This document shows positions 1 to 8,244 of a stretch of DNA of 64,000 nt, piece by piece. The notes beneath the pieces are model-generated. The model worked only from the letters and a program-made list of their open reading frames with translations. It was not told the origin of the DNA and did not search any database. Positions within the stretch are counted from its first letter, which is position 1, and every line of letters begins with the position of its first letter. The translations under genes and the position numbers were made by a program. The stretch is from Chloroflexota bacterium (GTDB lineage Bacteria; Chloroflexota; Anaerolineae; Anaerolineales; Villigracilaceae). The stretch spans positions 248,001-312,000 of the forward strand of contig JACRPQ010000004.1 of assembly GCA_016223135.1 (NCBI GenBank). Direction: 5' to 3'.

Positions 1-865
1 CGCCGATGATGGGGGCGGTGATGTGCGGTTTGTTCAACAACCATGCCAGCGCAATCTGTGAGCCTGTCACGCCGCGCGCCTGCCCGATTTCACGCGCGCG
101 GTCTGCCACGACAAAATCCTCCTCGCGGAAATACAGACGCTCGGCAAATGGATCGTTTCGGGAGCGCAGCGTCTCCCCGCCGCCTTCGCGCTTGCGGTTG
201 CCGGCGAAGAACCCGCGCGCCATCGGGCTCCAAGGGATGAGTCCCACGCCCTGATCGAGACACAACGGAATCATCTCGCGTTCCTCCTCGCGATAGACGA
301 GGTTGTAGTGATTCTGCATCGAGACGAAGCGCGTCCAGCCGTGACTTTGGGCGGTGTATTGCGCCTTGGCAAACTGCCACGCGAACATGGACGATGCGCC
401 GATGTAACGCGCCTTGCCCGCCCGCACTACATCGTTGAGCGCTTCCATCGTCTCCTCGATGGGAGTCTCGTAGTCCCAGCGGTGGATTTGGTACAGGTCC
501 ACATAATCCATGCCGAGGCGTTTGAGCGATTTGTCAATTGCGTCCAGAATGTGCTTGCGCGAGAGTCCGCGGTCGTTGACGTCGTCGCTCATCTGCCCAT
601 GGACTTTGGTGGCAATGATGACGTTTTCCCGCTTCACGCCGAATTCCCGCAGCAGTTTGCCGGTGATGCGTTCGCTCTCGCCGGTGGAGTACACGTCTGC
701 TGTATCGAAGAAGTTGATACCCGCCTCCAGCGCCCGGCGGACGAAAGGCTTGGCATCCTCTTCATCCAAAACCCACTCGCGCCATTGCTTCGAACCGTAA
801 CTCATCATCCCCAGGCACAGCCGCGAAACTTTCATTCCCGTTTTGCCGAGATTGACGTATTGCAT
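1..865 (-). CDS. aldo/keto reductase, C-terminus cut by window edge
   Basis: NAD(P)H-dependent oxidoreductase of the aldo/keto reductase superfamily, cytosolic TIM barrel. The first 288 codons are present and open, reading from an ATG at 865 that begins MQYVNLGKTGMKVSRLCLG. The catalytic tetrad is visible: Asp and Tyr in FFDTADVYSTGESE, Lys in VIIATKVHG, and His in DLYQIHRWD. The later segments IPWSPMARGFFAGN and GVTGSQIALAWLLNKPHIT are typical of the bacterial YghZ/YajO-like branch that acts on small aldehydes or sugars. The natural substrate cannot be read from sequence. A weak GGAGAAAGTC ribosome site precedes the ATG. Family assignment is firm; substrate is unknown. Confidence 0.93.
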   Translation of the reverse strand, partial: MQYVNLGKTGMKVSRLCLGMMSYGSKQWREWVLDEEDAKPFVRRALEAGINFFDTADVYSTGESERITGKLLREFGVKRENVIIATKVHGQMSDDVNDRGLSRKHILDAIDKSLKRLGMDYVDLYQIHRWDYETPIEETMEALNDVVRAGKARYIGASSMFAWQFAKAQYTAQSHGWTRFVSMQNHYNLVYREEEREMIPLCLDQGVGLIPWSPMARGFFAGNRKREGGGETLRSRNDPFAERLYFREEDFVVADRAREIGQARGVTGSQIALAWLLNKPHITAPIIG

Positions 866-970
866 GACTTTCTCCTGTGTGGTTGTTGGTTGTGCCGGAT
901 TATACGACCGATGATAAAAAAAACCGCCAGGGAGGGCGGCGGGGTAGAGGAGGGGGAAGCAGGTCAAAGG

Positions 971-3058
971 TCAGGGTTGAGGCGGGGGGCGCAGGGCAAA
1001 CAGGATGTTCTCACGCAGGTCGGTGAAGAAGCCGAGCGGGAGTCGGAAGGGGGCAATATCCCCGCTGTTGGTCAGGGGGATGTAGTACAGTTCCGTTCTG
1101 CTGTTTGCGCCCAGGCTTCTATCTTGAAAGGCGAAGAGGATGTATGTGCCGTCGGGGCTGAAGGTTGCGCTGCGATAACAACATTTTCCCTGTACGGGAT
1201 TGAGGAGGGTCGCCTGCGTGGAGGATATGTCAAACAGATAGAGCATGCCGTATCCGCCATTGCGGATGAAGGTGTTGAAGAGGAAGCGGCTGCCGCCGTC
1301 CCAGTGATAGGATGGAATGAGGGGGTAGTTGGCATACCCCTCAGGGATGAAGTACTTGGCGGGAAATTCGTCAATCACCAGCGGGTCCACTGCTTTACAG
1401 CGTTCCAAATCCACTTGCAGAATGCGCACCGTATTGCCGATGCGTTGACCGATGGCGCTTTGGTAGAGCAGCGCCAGCCGCTTGCCGTCCGCCGACCATT
1501 GCGCGCTTTTGACCGCTACGACGGGATAGTTGACGCATAAGTCCGGCAGGCGTTGAAGTTCAAAGGCGGTTTTTGTGGTGGCGAGTCGTGCCGGGTCATA
1601 AGGGACGACAATGAGCCGCCGCTCGATGCTGATGGCGACAAATTTGCCATCATGCGAGAGACGGAAGCCCTCAAAGTATTCGGCGTTGAAGCAGAAGAGT
1701 CGTTCGGGCTGAGGCTGAGCCGCCTCGGCGTTTACCTGATAGACGCACTGACCTTCGCCATAGAGCAGGTCGTTCCCGCCAGGCACCCATTGCAGGTCGA
1801 ATTTGGGGAGGCGGCTGTTGGTCAGTTGTTTGAAGGTTTTGCCCTCCATGTCCATCAGGTACACCTCGCGGTTGGAGGTGAACGCCAGCGTCACTGCGCC
1901 GCCGGGCGCAAAGAGGGGAACGGCGGTGGGCGAAGGTGTGACGGTCGCGGTGAGGGTGGGCGGGGCGGTGGGAGAAGGTGTCGGGGAGGGAGGGACGTTC
2001 GTGACGGTGACAGTGGTCAGGTCCGAAGGAGAGGCGGGCGGGGTTGACGTTTGAGCGCCGCGATATGTCCACAGTCCGAGCAGGAGCAGTATCAGTGCGG
2101 CGATGCCCGCCGTCATCCAACGGTTCTTTCTGGACCTGGAGGCTGGTTTTGCAACCGGCGCTTGGGTGGGCGCCTCTGACCGGCGCGGCGGAGGTGTGCG
2201 CAGCGGCAGGGGGGTGAGGAGTTTGGCGTTGGGGGCGGCGTTGGCGGGCAATGCCTCGAGAAAGGCGTTGGCGAATTCGGCGCAGGTGTTGTAACGGTCA
2301 TCCGGCTCTTTCGCCATGGCTTTTTTGAGGATGACGCCCAGTTCAGCGGGGAGGCTGGGGTTGACGGTGAGCAGGTCGGGCGGGGGTTCGGTGGCGTGTT
2401 TGAAGGCGAGGGCGAGGGGGGTGGTGGCTTCGAAGGGGGCTCTGCCGCTCAGGATTTCGAAGAGCAGGACGGCAAGGCTGTAGAGGTCGCTGCGCCCGTC
2501 GGTCTCTTCGCCGCGCGCCTGTTCGGGGCTCATGTAGCGGGGGGTGCCGATGATGCCGGAGTGGGTGATGCGAGTGGCGGCTTGGGCAAATTTGGCGATG
2601 CCAAAGTCGGAGATGAAGGCGTTGCCAACCTCGTCGAAGAGGATGTTGGCGGGTTTGAGGTCGCGGTGGACGACGCCTTTGCGATGGGCGTAGTCGAGGG
2701 CGTCGGCGAGGCGCAGGAGGATGTGGGCGGTTTGGTCGAGGTCGAGGTCGCCGGCGGCGATGCGGTCGGCGAGGGAGCCGCCGCTCATGTAGCGCATGAC
2801 GTAGAACAACTGCTCGTTGTCGTGACCCACGTCATAGACGGGGACGATGGCGGCATGTTCGAGTTTGGCGATGATTTTGGTTTCGCGGGTGAAGCGTTCG
2901 CGCAGTTCGGGGTCTTCGAGCAGTTCGCGTTTGAGGACTTTGAGCGCCACTTCGCGCTCGAAGAGCGGGTCGTAGGCGCGGTAAACGGTTGCCATGCCGC
3001 CAACGCCCAATTCGGCGAGAATTTCGTAACGGTTGAACTTCTGTTGGGATACGTTCAC
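971..3058 (-). CDS. membrane-anchored Ser/Thr protein kinase with C-terminal WD40/PD40-type propeller
   Basis: Hanks-type kinase that phosphorylates proteins on Ser/Thr. The start is GTG at 3058, with GGAG eight bases upstream. The glycine loop GVGGMATVY is near residue 20, the catalytic lysine is K40 (VALKVLK), the catalytic loop HRDLKPANILF is near 132, DFGIAKFA near 150, and SPEQARG is the activation-segment end. A single membrane segment (about 318-336, GIAALILLLLGLW) is followed by a Thr/Pro-rich linker. The last roughly 300 residues have repeats such as LAFTSNREVYLMD, FRLSHDGKFVA and ATFSPDGTYILFAF, typical of TolB-like PD40 propellers. The expected topology is cytoplasmic kinase and extracytoplasmic sensor. 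No PASTA repeats are present. Gene is single and monocistronic by spacing. Confidence 0.95.
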   Translation of the reverse strand: MNVSQQKFNRYEILAELGVGGMATVYRAYDPLFEREVALKVLKRELLEDPELRERFTRETKIIAKLEHAAIVPVYDVGHDNEQLFYVMRYMSGGSLADRIAAGDLDLDQTAHILLRLADALDYAHRKGVVHRDLKPANILFDEVGNAFISDFGIAKFAQAATRITHSGIIGTPRYMSPEQARGEETDGRSDLYSLAVLLFEILSGRAPFEATTPLALAFKHATEPPPDLLTVNPSLPAELGVILKKAMAKEPDDRYNTCAEFANAFLEALPANAAPNAKLLTPLPLRTPPPRRSEAPTQAPVAKPASRSRKNRWMTAGIAALILLLLGLWTYRGAQTSTPPASPSDLTTVTVTNVPPSPTPSPTAPPTLTATVTPSPTAVPLFAPGGAVTLAFTSNREVYLMDMEGKTFKQLTNSRLPKFDLQWVPGGNDLLYGEGQCVYQVNAEAAQPQPERLFCFNAEYFEGFRLSHDGKFVAISIERRLIVVPYDPARLATTKTAFELQRLPDLCVNYPVVAVKSAQWSADGKRLALLYQSAIGQRIGNTVRILQVDLERCKAVDPLVIDEFPAKYFIPEGYANYPLIPSYHWDGGSRFLFNTFIRNGGYGMLYLFDISSTQATLLNPVQGKCCYRSATFSPDGTYILFAFQDRSLGANSRTELYYIPLTNSGDIAPFRLPLGFFTDLRENILFALRPPPQP

Positions 3059-3068
3059 TTGCGCTCCA

Positions 3069-3096
3069 GTGCCTGAAATCTAGTATAACGAGGCAC
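3069..3096 (-). promoter_or_regulatory. -10 box inside a GTGCCT/AGGCAC dyad upstream of the kinase
   Basis: TATACT on the minus strand (3087-3082) lies between the half-sites GTGCCT (3069-3074) and AGGCAC (3091-3096). A protein bound to this dyad would cover the -10 region of the kinase promoter. The -35 element is not convincing, so this is a candidate only. Confidence 0.3.
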
Positions 3097-3190
3097 ATGA
3101 AGCGCAAGCGATACATTTGGATTGCAGAAATGGCGGCACGATGCCCGGTACGAACGGGAGAGGGGCTCAAGAGGCGGTTACGAATTGGCG

Positions 3191-3196
3191 TATAAT
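3191..3196 (+). promoter_or_regulatory. candidate -10 box for the 3220-3692 gene pair
   Basis: A perfect TATAAT lies 24 bases before the ATG at 3220. No good -35 hexamer is seen at 16-18 bases, and the promoter is called from the -10 alone. Confidence 0.35.
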
Positions 3197-3219
3197 TATA
3201 TTGGAACACCAGCACAATC

Positions 3220-3462
3220 ATGGACTCTGGACTCGAAATTCTCAGCGAGATTACAGATGTTAAAACGATTGCCGTTGGACGTTCGATTCGTGAACTGGAT
3301 CGCCTGCAAAGGATGTATGGAAAGGGACGCTGGAGAAAACTGAAGGGCGTCGCTACAGTCCGCCTGGCAGATGACGCAGTTGTCTTTGCTGAGATTCATT
3401 GGTATGAAGCACATGGAATTGGCAGGAAAGATTTCAAGATCAAACGTATTCTAGGGAAATAA
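3220..3462 (+). CDS. conserved small hypothetical protein (80 aa)
   Basis: I do not recognise a named function. The 80-residue protein is soluble and basic, with the motif GRWRKLKGVATVRLADDAVVFAEIHWYEAHGIGRKDFKIKR in its C-terminal half (positions about 38-77). Proteins with this RLxDGxxxxAEIHWYEAHGIGKKxxKIKR ending are recurrent in bacterial genomes, often beside a second small gene, as here. The next gene starts two bases after the stop, so the two are almost certainly co-transcribed and translationally coupled. The pairing is reminiscent of toxin-antitoxin modules, but nothing in the sequence shows toxin chemistry. Confidence 0.75.
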   Translation: MDSGLEILSEITDVKTIAVGRSIRELDRLQRMYGKGRWRKLKGVATVRLADDAVVFAEIHWYEAHGIGRKDFKIKRILGK

Positions 3463-3464
3463 TT

Positions 3465-3692
3465 ATGACTAAAGAAACTCCCCAATTTGTGGTCTGTATC
3501 AACAATAAAGGCTATCAGGCTTCTTTGGAGCCGCGCAAGATTTATCAAGTCATTCCCGATAAAGAAGCGGAAAGTCACAAAATGCTTCGCGTTGTTGACG
3601 AATCAGGCGAGGATTATCTATTTCCTGCCAGCTGTTTCTCGCCAATCTCATTACCACAAACGCTGATAAAGGAATTGGCTTTGGCGACATAA
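3465..3692 (+). CDS. conserved small hypothetical protein (75 aa)
   Basis: This second member of the small pair starts two bases after the preceding stop. It carries QFVVCINNKGYQASLEPRKIYQVI near the N-terminus and LRVVDESGEDYLFPASCF in the middle. The pattern is that of a widespread, uncharacterised family of about 75 residues predicted to form a small SH3-like beta barrel. Its Cys11 and Cys57 are not arranged as a metal site. No function is assigned. A strong hairpin terminator follows at 3714. Confidence 0.75.
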   Translation: MTKETPQFVVCINNKGYQASLEPRKIYQVIPDKEAESHKMLRVVDESGEDYLFPASCFSPISLPQTLIKELALAT

Positions 3693-3713
3693 ATGCTTTG
3701 GTTTAGCCCAAAT

Positions 3714-3752
3714 CACCAAAGGCTGGAAACGCTTCCAGCCTTTGGTGTTTAT
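3714..3752 (+). terminator. hairpin terminator after the small gene pair
   Basis: A perfect 15-bp stem (CACCAAAGGCTGGAA / TTCCAGCCTTTGGTG) with a 4-base loop is followed by TTTATT. It sits between convergent genes and could serve both strands. Confidence 0.85.
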
Positions 3753-3862
3753 TAGCACATTGCAGTCGGCTCTTCCCGGACATGCATGCTTCCTTTTGAA
3801 AAGGAATATCCCCCTATCTGGGAATAGTGTAGCGCTGTCTTTATCTCATCAATCTTATGCAA

Positions 3863-4627
3863 TCAAAACGGGGATTTAGCTTTTTTCAAAAGATAAATCC
3901 TGTCATCGGGCAAATCTAAAACGTGCATTTTCTTGTGGCAATTTGGACACAAAGCTACCACATTCTCTGCCTTGTCTTCACCTCCCTTTGACAACCATTT
4001 CACGTGATGAACTTCTAAATATGGATTGCCAAGTCGATCCTTGAAAGGGGCTTTCTTGTTACAGAGTTGGCAAATTCCCCTTGCTTTATTTCTGGCAACA
4101 GTTACAACATCTTTGTTGCGATTATTTGTCGAGGAGGTTGACCTTCCTTTTCTTTGTCGAAACTTTTCTTCAAACATCTGCCCCATTTTCTTGTGCAAAC
4201 GTTCATCAGAATATTCTGATGGTTCATCGGGCGACTCGTTAATAAGATCTATGATTTCTTGGGCAACCTGGTCAACTTCATCATTAGGCACATGGCGAAC
4301 ATATGTAATATAGTTATCTTCAAATGGATCGCAATATCTAATTATGATTTCCCAGAGTTGTTCAAGTGTTGATTCAGATAAATACTTCTCCGACGGATAA
4401 TCTATCTTGATTACAGATGTGACTCTTCCTTCTTCAATAACAATACAAGGACGGTTAAATGCTTCGCACCAATGATAAAAGGCAGATTGTATCTTTTCGC
4501 CTTTGCCACCTTTTTGTTTTAAATAGCCTCGTTGTTTCGCAAGTTCATAAACTTCTCGCTGAGAATCTCGCAACTTTTTCTCTAATGTTATATATTTAGG
4601 TTCGTACTCGGATTGTTTCGTTTTCAT
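3863..4627 (-). CDS. HNH endonuclease domain protein
   Basis: Metal-dependent nuclease of the HNH (McrA-like) superfamily. The C-terminal module runs CQLCNKK at about 190, then LEVHHVKWLSKGG, ENVVALCPNCHKKMH, giving two CxxC zinc knuckles and the catalytic HH...N...H set. The N-terminal 180 residues are charged and without a family I can name. ATG at 4627 overlaps the TGA of the upstream ABC-F gene as ATGA, so I prefer it to the ATG at 4645. The gene is visibly AT-richer than its neighbours, which suggests recent arrival. Restriction of foreign DNA is plausible, but no methyltransferase is adjacent. Domain call firm, role unknown. Confidence 0.85.
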   Translation of the reverse strand: MKTKQSEYEPKYITLEKKLRDSQREVYELAKQRGYLKQKGGKGEKIQSAFYHWCEAFNRPCIVIEEGRVTSVIKIDYPSEKYLSESTLEQLWEIIIRYCDPFEDNYITYVRHVPNDEVDQVAQEIIDLINESPDEPSEYSDERLHKKMGQMFEEKFRQRKGRSTSSTNNRNKDVVTVARNKARGICQLCNKKAPFKDRLGNPYLEVHHVKWLSKGGEDKAENVVALCPNCHKKMHVLDLPDDRIYLLKKAKSPF

Positions 4628-6639
4628 CCCTGCATCCTCTCCCATTCGTTCAACTTCTCATCCATCTCTCGCTGCACGCGCTCGTATTCCATCCCCAGTT
4701 TGGCGACCTCCTGCGGTGTGACAAACGGACTCTCCAGCTGCGCCGTGAGATTCGCCAGCGCCGCTTCGAGATTGGCGATGGTGTTTTCCAATTCCTGCAA
4801 TTGCGACATGCGGCGGCGTTCCTCTTTCGTCTTTGCGTTAGACGCCGAACGTTTGACGTTTGATGTCGCTTTTGCTGTTTGTTCCACTTGTAATGCCGCA
4901 AGTCTTGTCGCTTCCTTTTCCCTCTCCTCTTTCATCTGCGAGTATGTGCCTTTGAAAACGGTCAACTGCGATTCGTCGGGGTTGATTTCCCAAATTTGGG
5001 TGGCGAGCGCGTCAATCAGGTAGCGATCGTGGCTGACAAGTAGAATGGTGCCTTGATAGGAATCCAGAACCGCCTGCAGCACTTCCTGCGAGGGGATATC
5101 GAGGTGGTTGGTAGGCTCGTCGAGCAGGAGCAGGTTGGTATCCTGCAGGGCGAGTTTGGCGAGGGCGAGGCGTCCGCGTTCGCCGCCGGAGAGCATGGAT
5201 ACTTTCTTGAAGGCGTCATCGCCGGAGAAGAGATATTTGCCGAGATAGTCGCGCGCCTGATAAGGGAGCATGCCCGATGCCGACATGATTTCCTCCAGCA
5301 CGGTCTTTTCGGGGTCAAGCCCCTCGTGCGCCTGCGCGAAATAGCCGACGTGTAGACTCGCTCCCAGAATCACCTCCCCAGCCAGAGGGGAGAGAGAACC
5401 GAGAATGGTCTTGAGGAAGGTGGATTTGCCCGCGCCGTTCGGTCCGATCAGCGCGGCGCAATCGAGGCGTCTCAATTCGAGATCGGGGCAGGAGAACAGA
5501 ACCTTTGCGGGCAGTCCGTTTTCGGGCGGGTAGCCCACCACCAGATTCTTCGTGCGCAAGACCAGGTCGCCGGAGCGGCTTGTCGTGCGCAGATGCAGAT
5601 GCAGGTCTGGCATGGTGCGCTGAGGCGGACGCAGAGCGCGCACGCGGCGCTCGGCTTCCTCCACGCTGAACGGGCTGGTGGTGGTCTCCACATCCAACTG
5701 CGACCAGTTCTGGTTGAGCGCCTCCAGCCCCACCTGTTCGATTGCCTGCACCATGCGCGTCAGCCGTTTGAGTTTGCCTTTTGCCTGCAGGGTGTTTTGC
5801 CCCGAAATGTTTTTCTTGATGTACTCCACTTCCTTGAGAAGTTTTTCCTTTTCGCTTTCGAAGATCTCGAAGCGGTGCGCCCAGCGGATCTCGCGCTCGT
5901 TCAAATAAGTGGTGTAGTTGCCGCGGTAATACTCCGCGCCGTTGATTGCCATCTCCAGCAGGGCGTTGCAGGTGTGATCCAAAAAGTAACGGTCATGCGA
6001 AACGATGATCGCTGCGCCCTCCCACTGCGAAAGATACCCTTCGAGCCATTCGACGGCTTTGATGTCGAGATGATTGGTCGGCTCGTCGAGCAGCAGCAAA
6101 TCGGGGTTGGAGAGCAGGAGGCGCGCCAGATGCGCGCGCGTGCGCTGTCCGCCGGAGAGATGCTCGAGCGGCATGTGAAAAGCGGATTCGTCGAATCCCA
6201 AGCCTGTGAGGACCTGTTTGATGCGGACGGGATAGATATATCCGCCGCGCCGCTCGAACTCCTGCTGTACGCTTCCATATTTGACCAGAGCCTGGTCCCG
6301 TTTCGAGGGGTCGCTCATTTCATCTTCGAGTTTTTCCAACTCCCCTTGCATGCGGATGAGGTCGGCGAACGGCTCGAGACACACGTCCCACAGCGCACCC
6401 TGCAGTTCGAAATCCGCCTCCTGCGAAAGATAGCCAATGCGCAGGTTCTTCGCGCGCGTCACCGTTCCCGACGATGGTTCCTCCTGCCCGATGAGGATGC
6501 GCAAAAGCGTCGTCTTGCCGATGCCGTTTGGACCGACAATCGCCAGCCGCGCGCCCTTCGCTACCGAAAAGGTCACGTTCTTGAAGAGGTCTTCCGAGCC
6601 GAAGGATTTGGAAAGGGAAGTAACAGTGAGGAGGGACAT
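4624..6639 (-). CDS. ABC-F family ATPase (duplicated ATPase, translation-associated)
   Basis: Cytosolic twin-ATPase of the ABC-F family, which acts on ribosomes (EttA/Uup/YdiF type) and has no membrane domain. The first cassette has GPNGIGKTT, LSGGQRTRAHLARLL and LLLLDEPTNHLD. The second has GPNGAGKST, LSGGERGRLALAKLAL and the same Walker B. Between them lies the charged P-site tRNA-interaction linker, and the last 100 residues form a coiled coil (EERRRMSQLQELENTIANLEAAL) as in Uup. I place the start at 6639 (MSLLTVTSLSKSFG). The 13 codons upstream (LLTDHYSLITA) are translated from a heptamer repeat array and are not part of the family. It overlaps the HNH gene downstream by ATGA. Confidence 0.93.
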   Translation of the reverse strand: MSLLTVTSLSKSFGSEDLFKNVTFSVAKGARLAIVGPNGIGKTTLLRILIGQEEPSSGTVTRAKNLRIGYLSQEADFELQGALWDVCLEPFADLIRMQGELEKLEDEMSDPSKRDQALVKYGSVQQEFERRGGYIYPVRIKQVLTGLGFDESAFHMPLEHLSGGQRTRAHLARLLLSNPDLLLLDEPTNHLDIKAVEWLEGYLSQWEGAAIIVSHDRYFLDHTCNALLEMAINGAEYYRGNYTTYLNEREIRWAHRFEIFESEKEKLLKEVEYIKKNISGQNTLQAKGKLKRLTRMVQAIEQVGLEALNQNWSQLDVETTTSPFSVEEAERRVRALRPPQRTMPDLHLHLRTTSRSGDLVLRTKNLVVGYPPENGLPAKVLFSCPDLELRRLDCAALIGPNGAGKSTFLKTILGSLSPLAGEVILGASLHVGYFAQAHEGLDPEKTVLEEIMSASGMLPYQARDYLGKYLFSGDDAFKKVSMLSGGERGRLALAKLALQDTNLLLLDEPTNHLDIPSQEVLQAVLDSYQGTILLVSHDRYLIDALATQIWEINPDESQLTVFKGTYSQMKEEREKEATRLAALQVEQTAKATSNVKRSASNAKTKEERRRMSQLQELENTIANLEAALANLTAQLESPFVTPQEVAKLGMEYERVQREMDEKLNEWERMQG

Positions 6640-6644
6640 GGGGG

Positions 6645-6760
6645 CAGTAATCAGTGAATAGTGATCAGTGAGCAGCAATCAGTAATCAGTAATCAGTAAT
6701 CAGTGAGCAGTAATCAGTGTGGAAGTGCTGCGGATTGAGTAATTGGTAAATGGTAATTGC
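6645..6760 (+). repeat. degenerate 7-bp tandem array (CAGTAAT type) upstream of the ABC-F gene
   Basis: About eleven consecutive heptamers of the form CAGTNAN run from 6645 to 6719 (CAGTAAT, CAGTGAA, CAGTGAG and so on). A short AATTGGT/AAATGGT array follows at 6740-6760. The array abuts the start codon of the ABC-F gene and displaces its normal leader. It belongs to the heptamer family described in the findings. Confidence 0.85.
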
Positions 6761-6856
6761 GCCCCCGAATTATAAATCGGAATTGCTGATTGCCTTTTGC
6801 CATCCGTTTGTGCAATAATGTTTCCAACAGTCATTTACAGGTATTTGGAGACAAAC

Positions 6857-7270
6857 ATGAAGACTCAATCCAACCGTAACACCGCGTTTCTGGCAACGGT
6901 CAGCCTGATATTGGGAATCCTGTCGTTTGGGCTGGTTCTGGTTGCAATTGGTATTTTGATCAGTGTAAGACTCCCCGGCGGACCCAACGACGACGGCTCA
7001 CTCTTTGCGCTTGGCTTTTTGGCAGTGTTCCTCATGCTGGGCGGTGTGGTGCTGGGCATCCCTGGCTGGCTGATTGCCGCCGTTGCCCGCCACAAAAACA
7101 AGGCAGAAGGCAATGATCAGAAGATTCGAAACACCGCCACCGCTGGTTTGATTCTGAATGGTTTGGGCGTTGCCGCAGTGGTGACCCTCTTTGTCATTGC
7201 GCGGCTGCTTGGACCCAACACCGTGCCGCCTGTCCCGCTTACGCCGTTCCCTTCGACTGCCATCCCATAA
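6857..7270 (+). CDS. small multi-pass membrane protein (DUF4190-like)
   Basis: The 137-residue protein has three hydrophobic stretches: about 11-34 (FLATVSLILGILSFGLVLVAIGIL), 50-75 (LFALGFLAVFLMLGGVVLGIPGWLIAAV), and 96-116 (ATAGLILNGLGVAAVVTLFVIARLL). The repeated LILGILSFG...LILNGLGV pattern resembles DUF4190-type membrane proteins of unknown role. ATG at 6857 is chosen because TTGGAG lies six bases upstream; an in-frame ATG at 6797 has no ribosome site. The C-terminus is Pro-rich and short. No operon partner. Confidence 0.75.
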   Translation: MKTQSNRNTAFLATVSLILGILSFGLVLVAIGILISVRLPGGPNDDGSLFALGFLAVFLMLGGVVLGIPGWLIAAVARHKNKAEGNDQKIRNTATAGLILNGLGVAAVVTLFVIARLLGPNTVPPVPLTPFPSTAIP

Positions 7271-7410
7271 GGCGCGGGCGTTCTCTGCCACGAAACAAAG
7301 TAATGACGCAACGTACACGCACCGTCTCGAAGGTCATCCAAAAAAACGGCGGCAAAACTTTTAAAATTGCGCGTGGTAATTGGAAGGCGATGTGTATGTT
7401 TGACGTTCTC

Positions 7411-7830
7411 TTACGCTGCCTGTCTTTGCAGTTTTTCGATTTTCATGCTTCGCTTCAGCGCCAGTAATTCTGGGTCGCCGGTGAGCAATATCGCATCCTT
7501 TTGCTGCGCGGTGACTGCCGCAAACGCGTCGGCATAGGAAAGCACGTGTTTCATCTTCAAACGAGCGGCTTCAAGAACAGTGTCATCATCTGCAGAGACT
7601 ATTTCGATGGGGAGGAGATACAAATCCTTCAAAACCGAGTCTGCTTCCTTTTGATTCTGTAATTTCCCGACGCGGTAATATACCTCGCCGATATTTACGA
7701 TGGAAACAAACAGGCGGGCTGTTCCCTCTTGTGCGCCCTCAATGACCTCTCGAACACGGGAAGCGGCGGGTTCTTCCTTTTGCAAAAACGCCAGGATTGC
7801 TCAGGCGTCCAGCGCAAATCTATCGCTCAT
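7411..7830 (-). pseudogene. PIN-domain toxin (VapC-like) interrupted by TGA at codon 10
   Basis: A PIN-domain ribonuclease reading frame that would start at ATG 7830 as MSDRFALDA, meets TGA (7803-7801), and then continues open as AILAFLQKEEPAASRV to 7411. The expected residue at the stop in related toxins is Trp (LDAWAILAF), one base away from TGA. The first catalytic Asp of the PIN fold lies in the LDA cut off by the stop, while the later acidic residues (NIGEVYYR, LSYADAFAAVTA, LLTGDPEL) remain downstream. Reinitiation at TTG 7785 would give a protein without that Asp. I read it as an inactivated toxin, unless the TGA is a sequencing error. Confidence 0.7.
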
Positions 7831-8049
7831 TTTCGATCTCCCCCTGTGTTCGTCTTCCAATTCCTTCAATAAATCATGACCTGCGTATTTGCCGTAGAGT
7901 TTTTCAACAAGCCCTTTGGCGACAGGCTCGAGGACGATTTTGCCGTCCACGACTCGTACTTGGAATTGATCGCCATTTTTCAGCCGCAGGGATTCGCGTA
8001 TCGTTTTGGGAATGACCAGTTGACCTTTGGAAGATAAACGAAGCAGCAT
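7801..8049 (-). CDS. AbrB/MazE-type antitoxin, running in frame into the toxin start
   Basis: Swapped-hairpin DNA-binding antitoxin: MLLRLSSKGQLVIPKTIRESLRLKNGDQFQVRVVDGKIVLEPV is a textbook AbrB domain at residues 1-45, followed by a helical tail that would wrap the toxin. The tail does not stop before the toxin start. The frame reads on through MSDRFALDA of the PIN gene and ends at the TGA there (82 aa). VapBC pairs usually overlap by a few bases in different frames, so a one-base indel near the junction may have joined the two frames. It would normally repress its own operon and neutralise the partner. Confidence 0.8.
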   Translation of the reverse strand: MLLRLSSKGQLVIPKTIRESLRLKNGDQFQVRVVDGKIVLEPVAKGLVEKLYGKYAGHDLLKELEDEHRGRSKMSDRFALDA

Positions 8050-8072
8050 GCAACCTCTTTTCTTACTTTTTT

Positions 8073-8193
8073 CTAGCCACCCGACACTTTTGTTTTGGGA
8101 CGCAGATGAACGCTGATTTACGCTGATTTAGTTGTTTTTTTCTGCGCTTATCTGCGTTTTTCAACGTCCCATTTGAAACTGTCAGGTCGCTAG
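8073..8193. mobile_element. miniature inverted-repeat element M1, copy A, with 8-bp target duplication
   Basis: The 121-bp element starts CTAGCCACCCGACA and ends TGTCAGGTCGCTAG, which are imperfect terminal inverted repeats. It is flanked on both sides by ACTTTTTT (8065-8072 and 8194-8201). Inside are semi-palindromic arms built on GGGACGCAGATGAACGC and its reverse. No reading frame. A second, longer copy sits at 25541-25755. Confidence 0.85.
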
Positions 8194-8244
8194 ACTTTTT
8201 TAGATTGTAAGGCGCAAATTATCCCCTGTAAAGCAGGCTGCGGT

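Noticed and set aside
308-1540. Long plus-strand open frame (410 codons) over the aldo/keto reductase and kinase genes
   Set aside because: It is antisense to two clear gene families and its translation has no recognisable pattern; high GC lengthens opposite frames.
7801-7803. TGA in the PIN toxin as selenocysteine or reassigned Trp codon
   Set aside because: Other genes in the window end normally at TGA and no SECIS-like hairpin follows; a null allele or base error is simpler.
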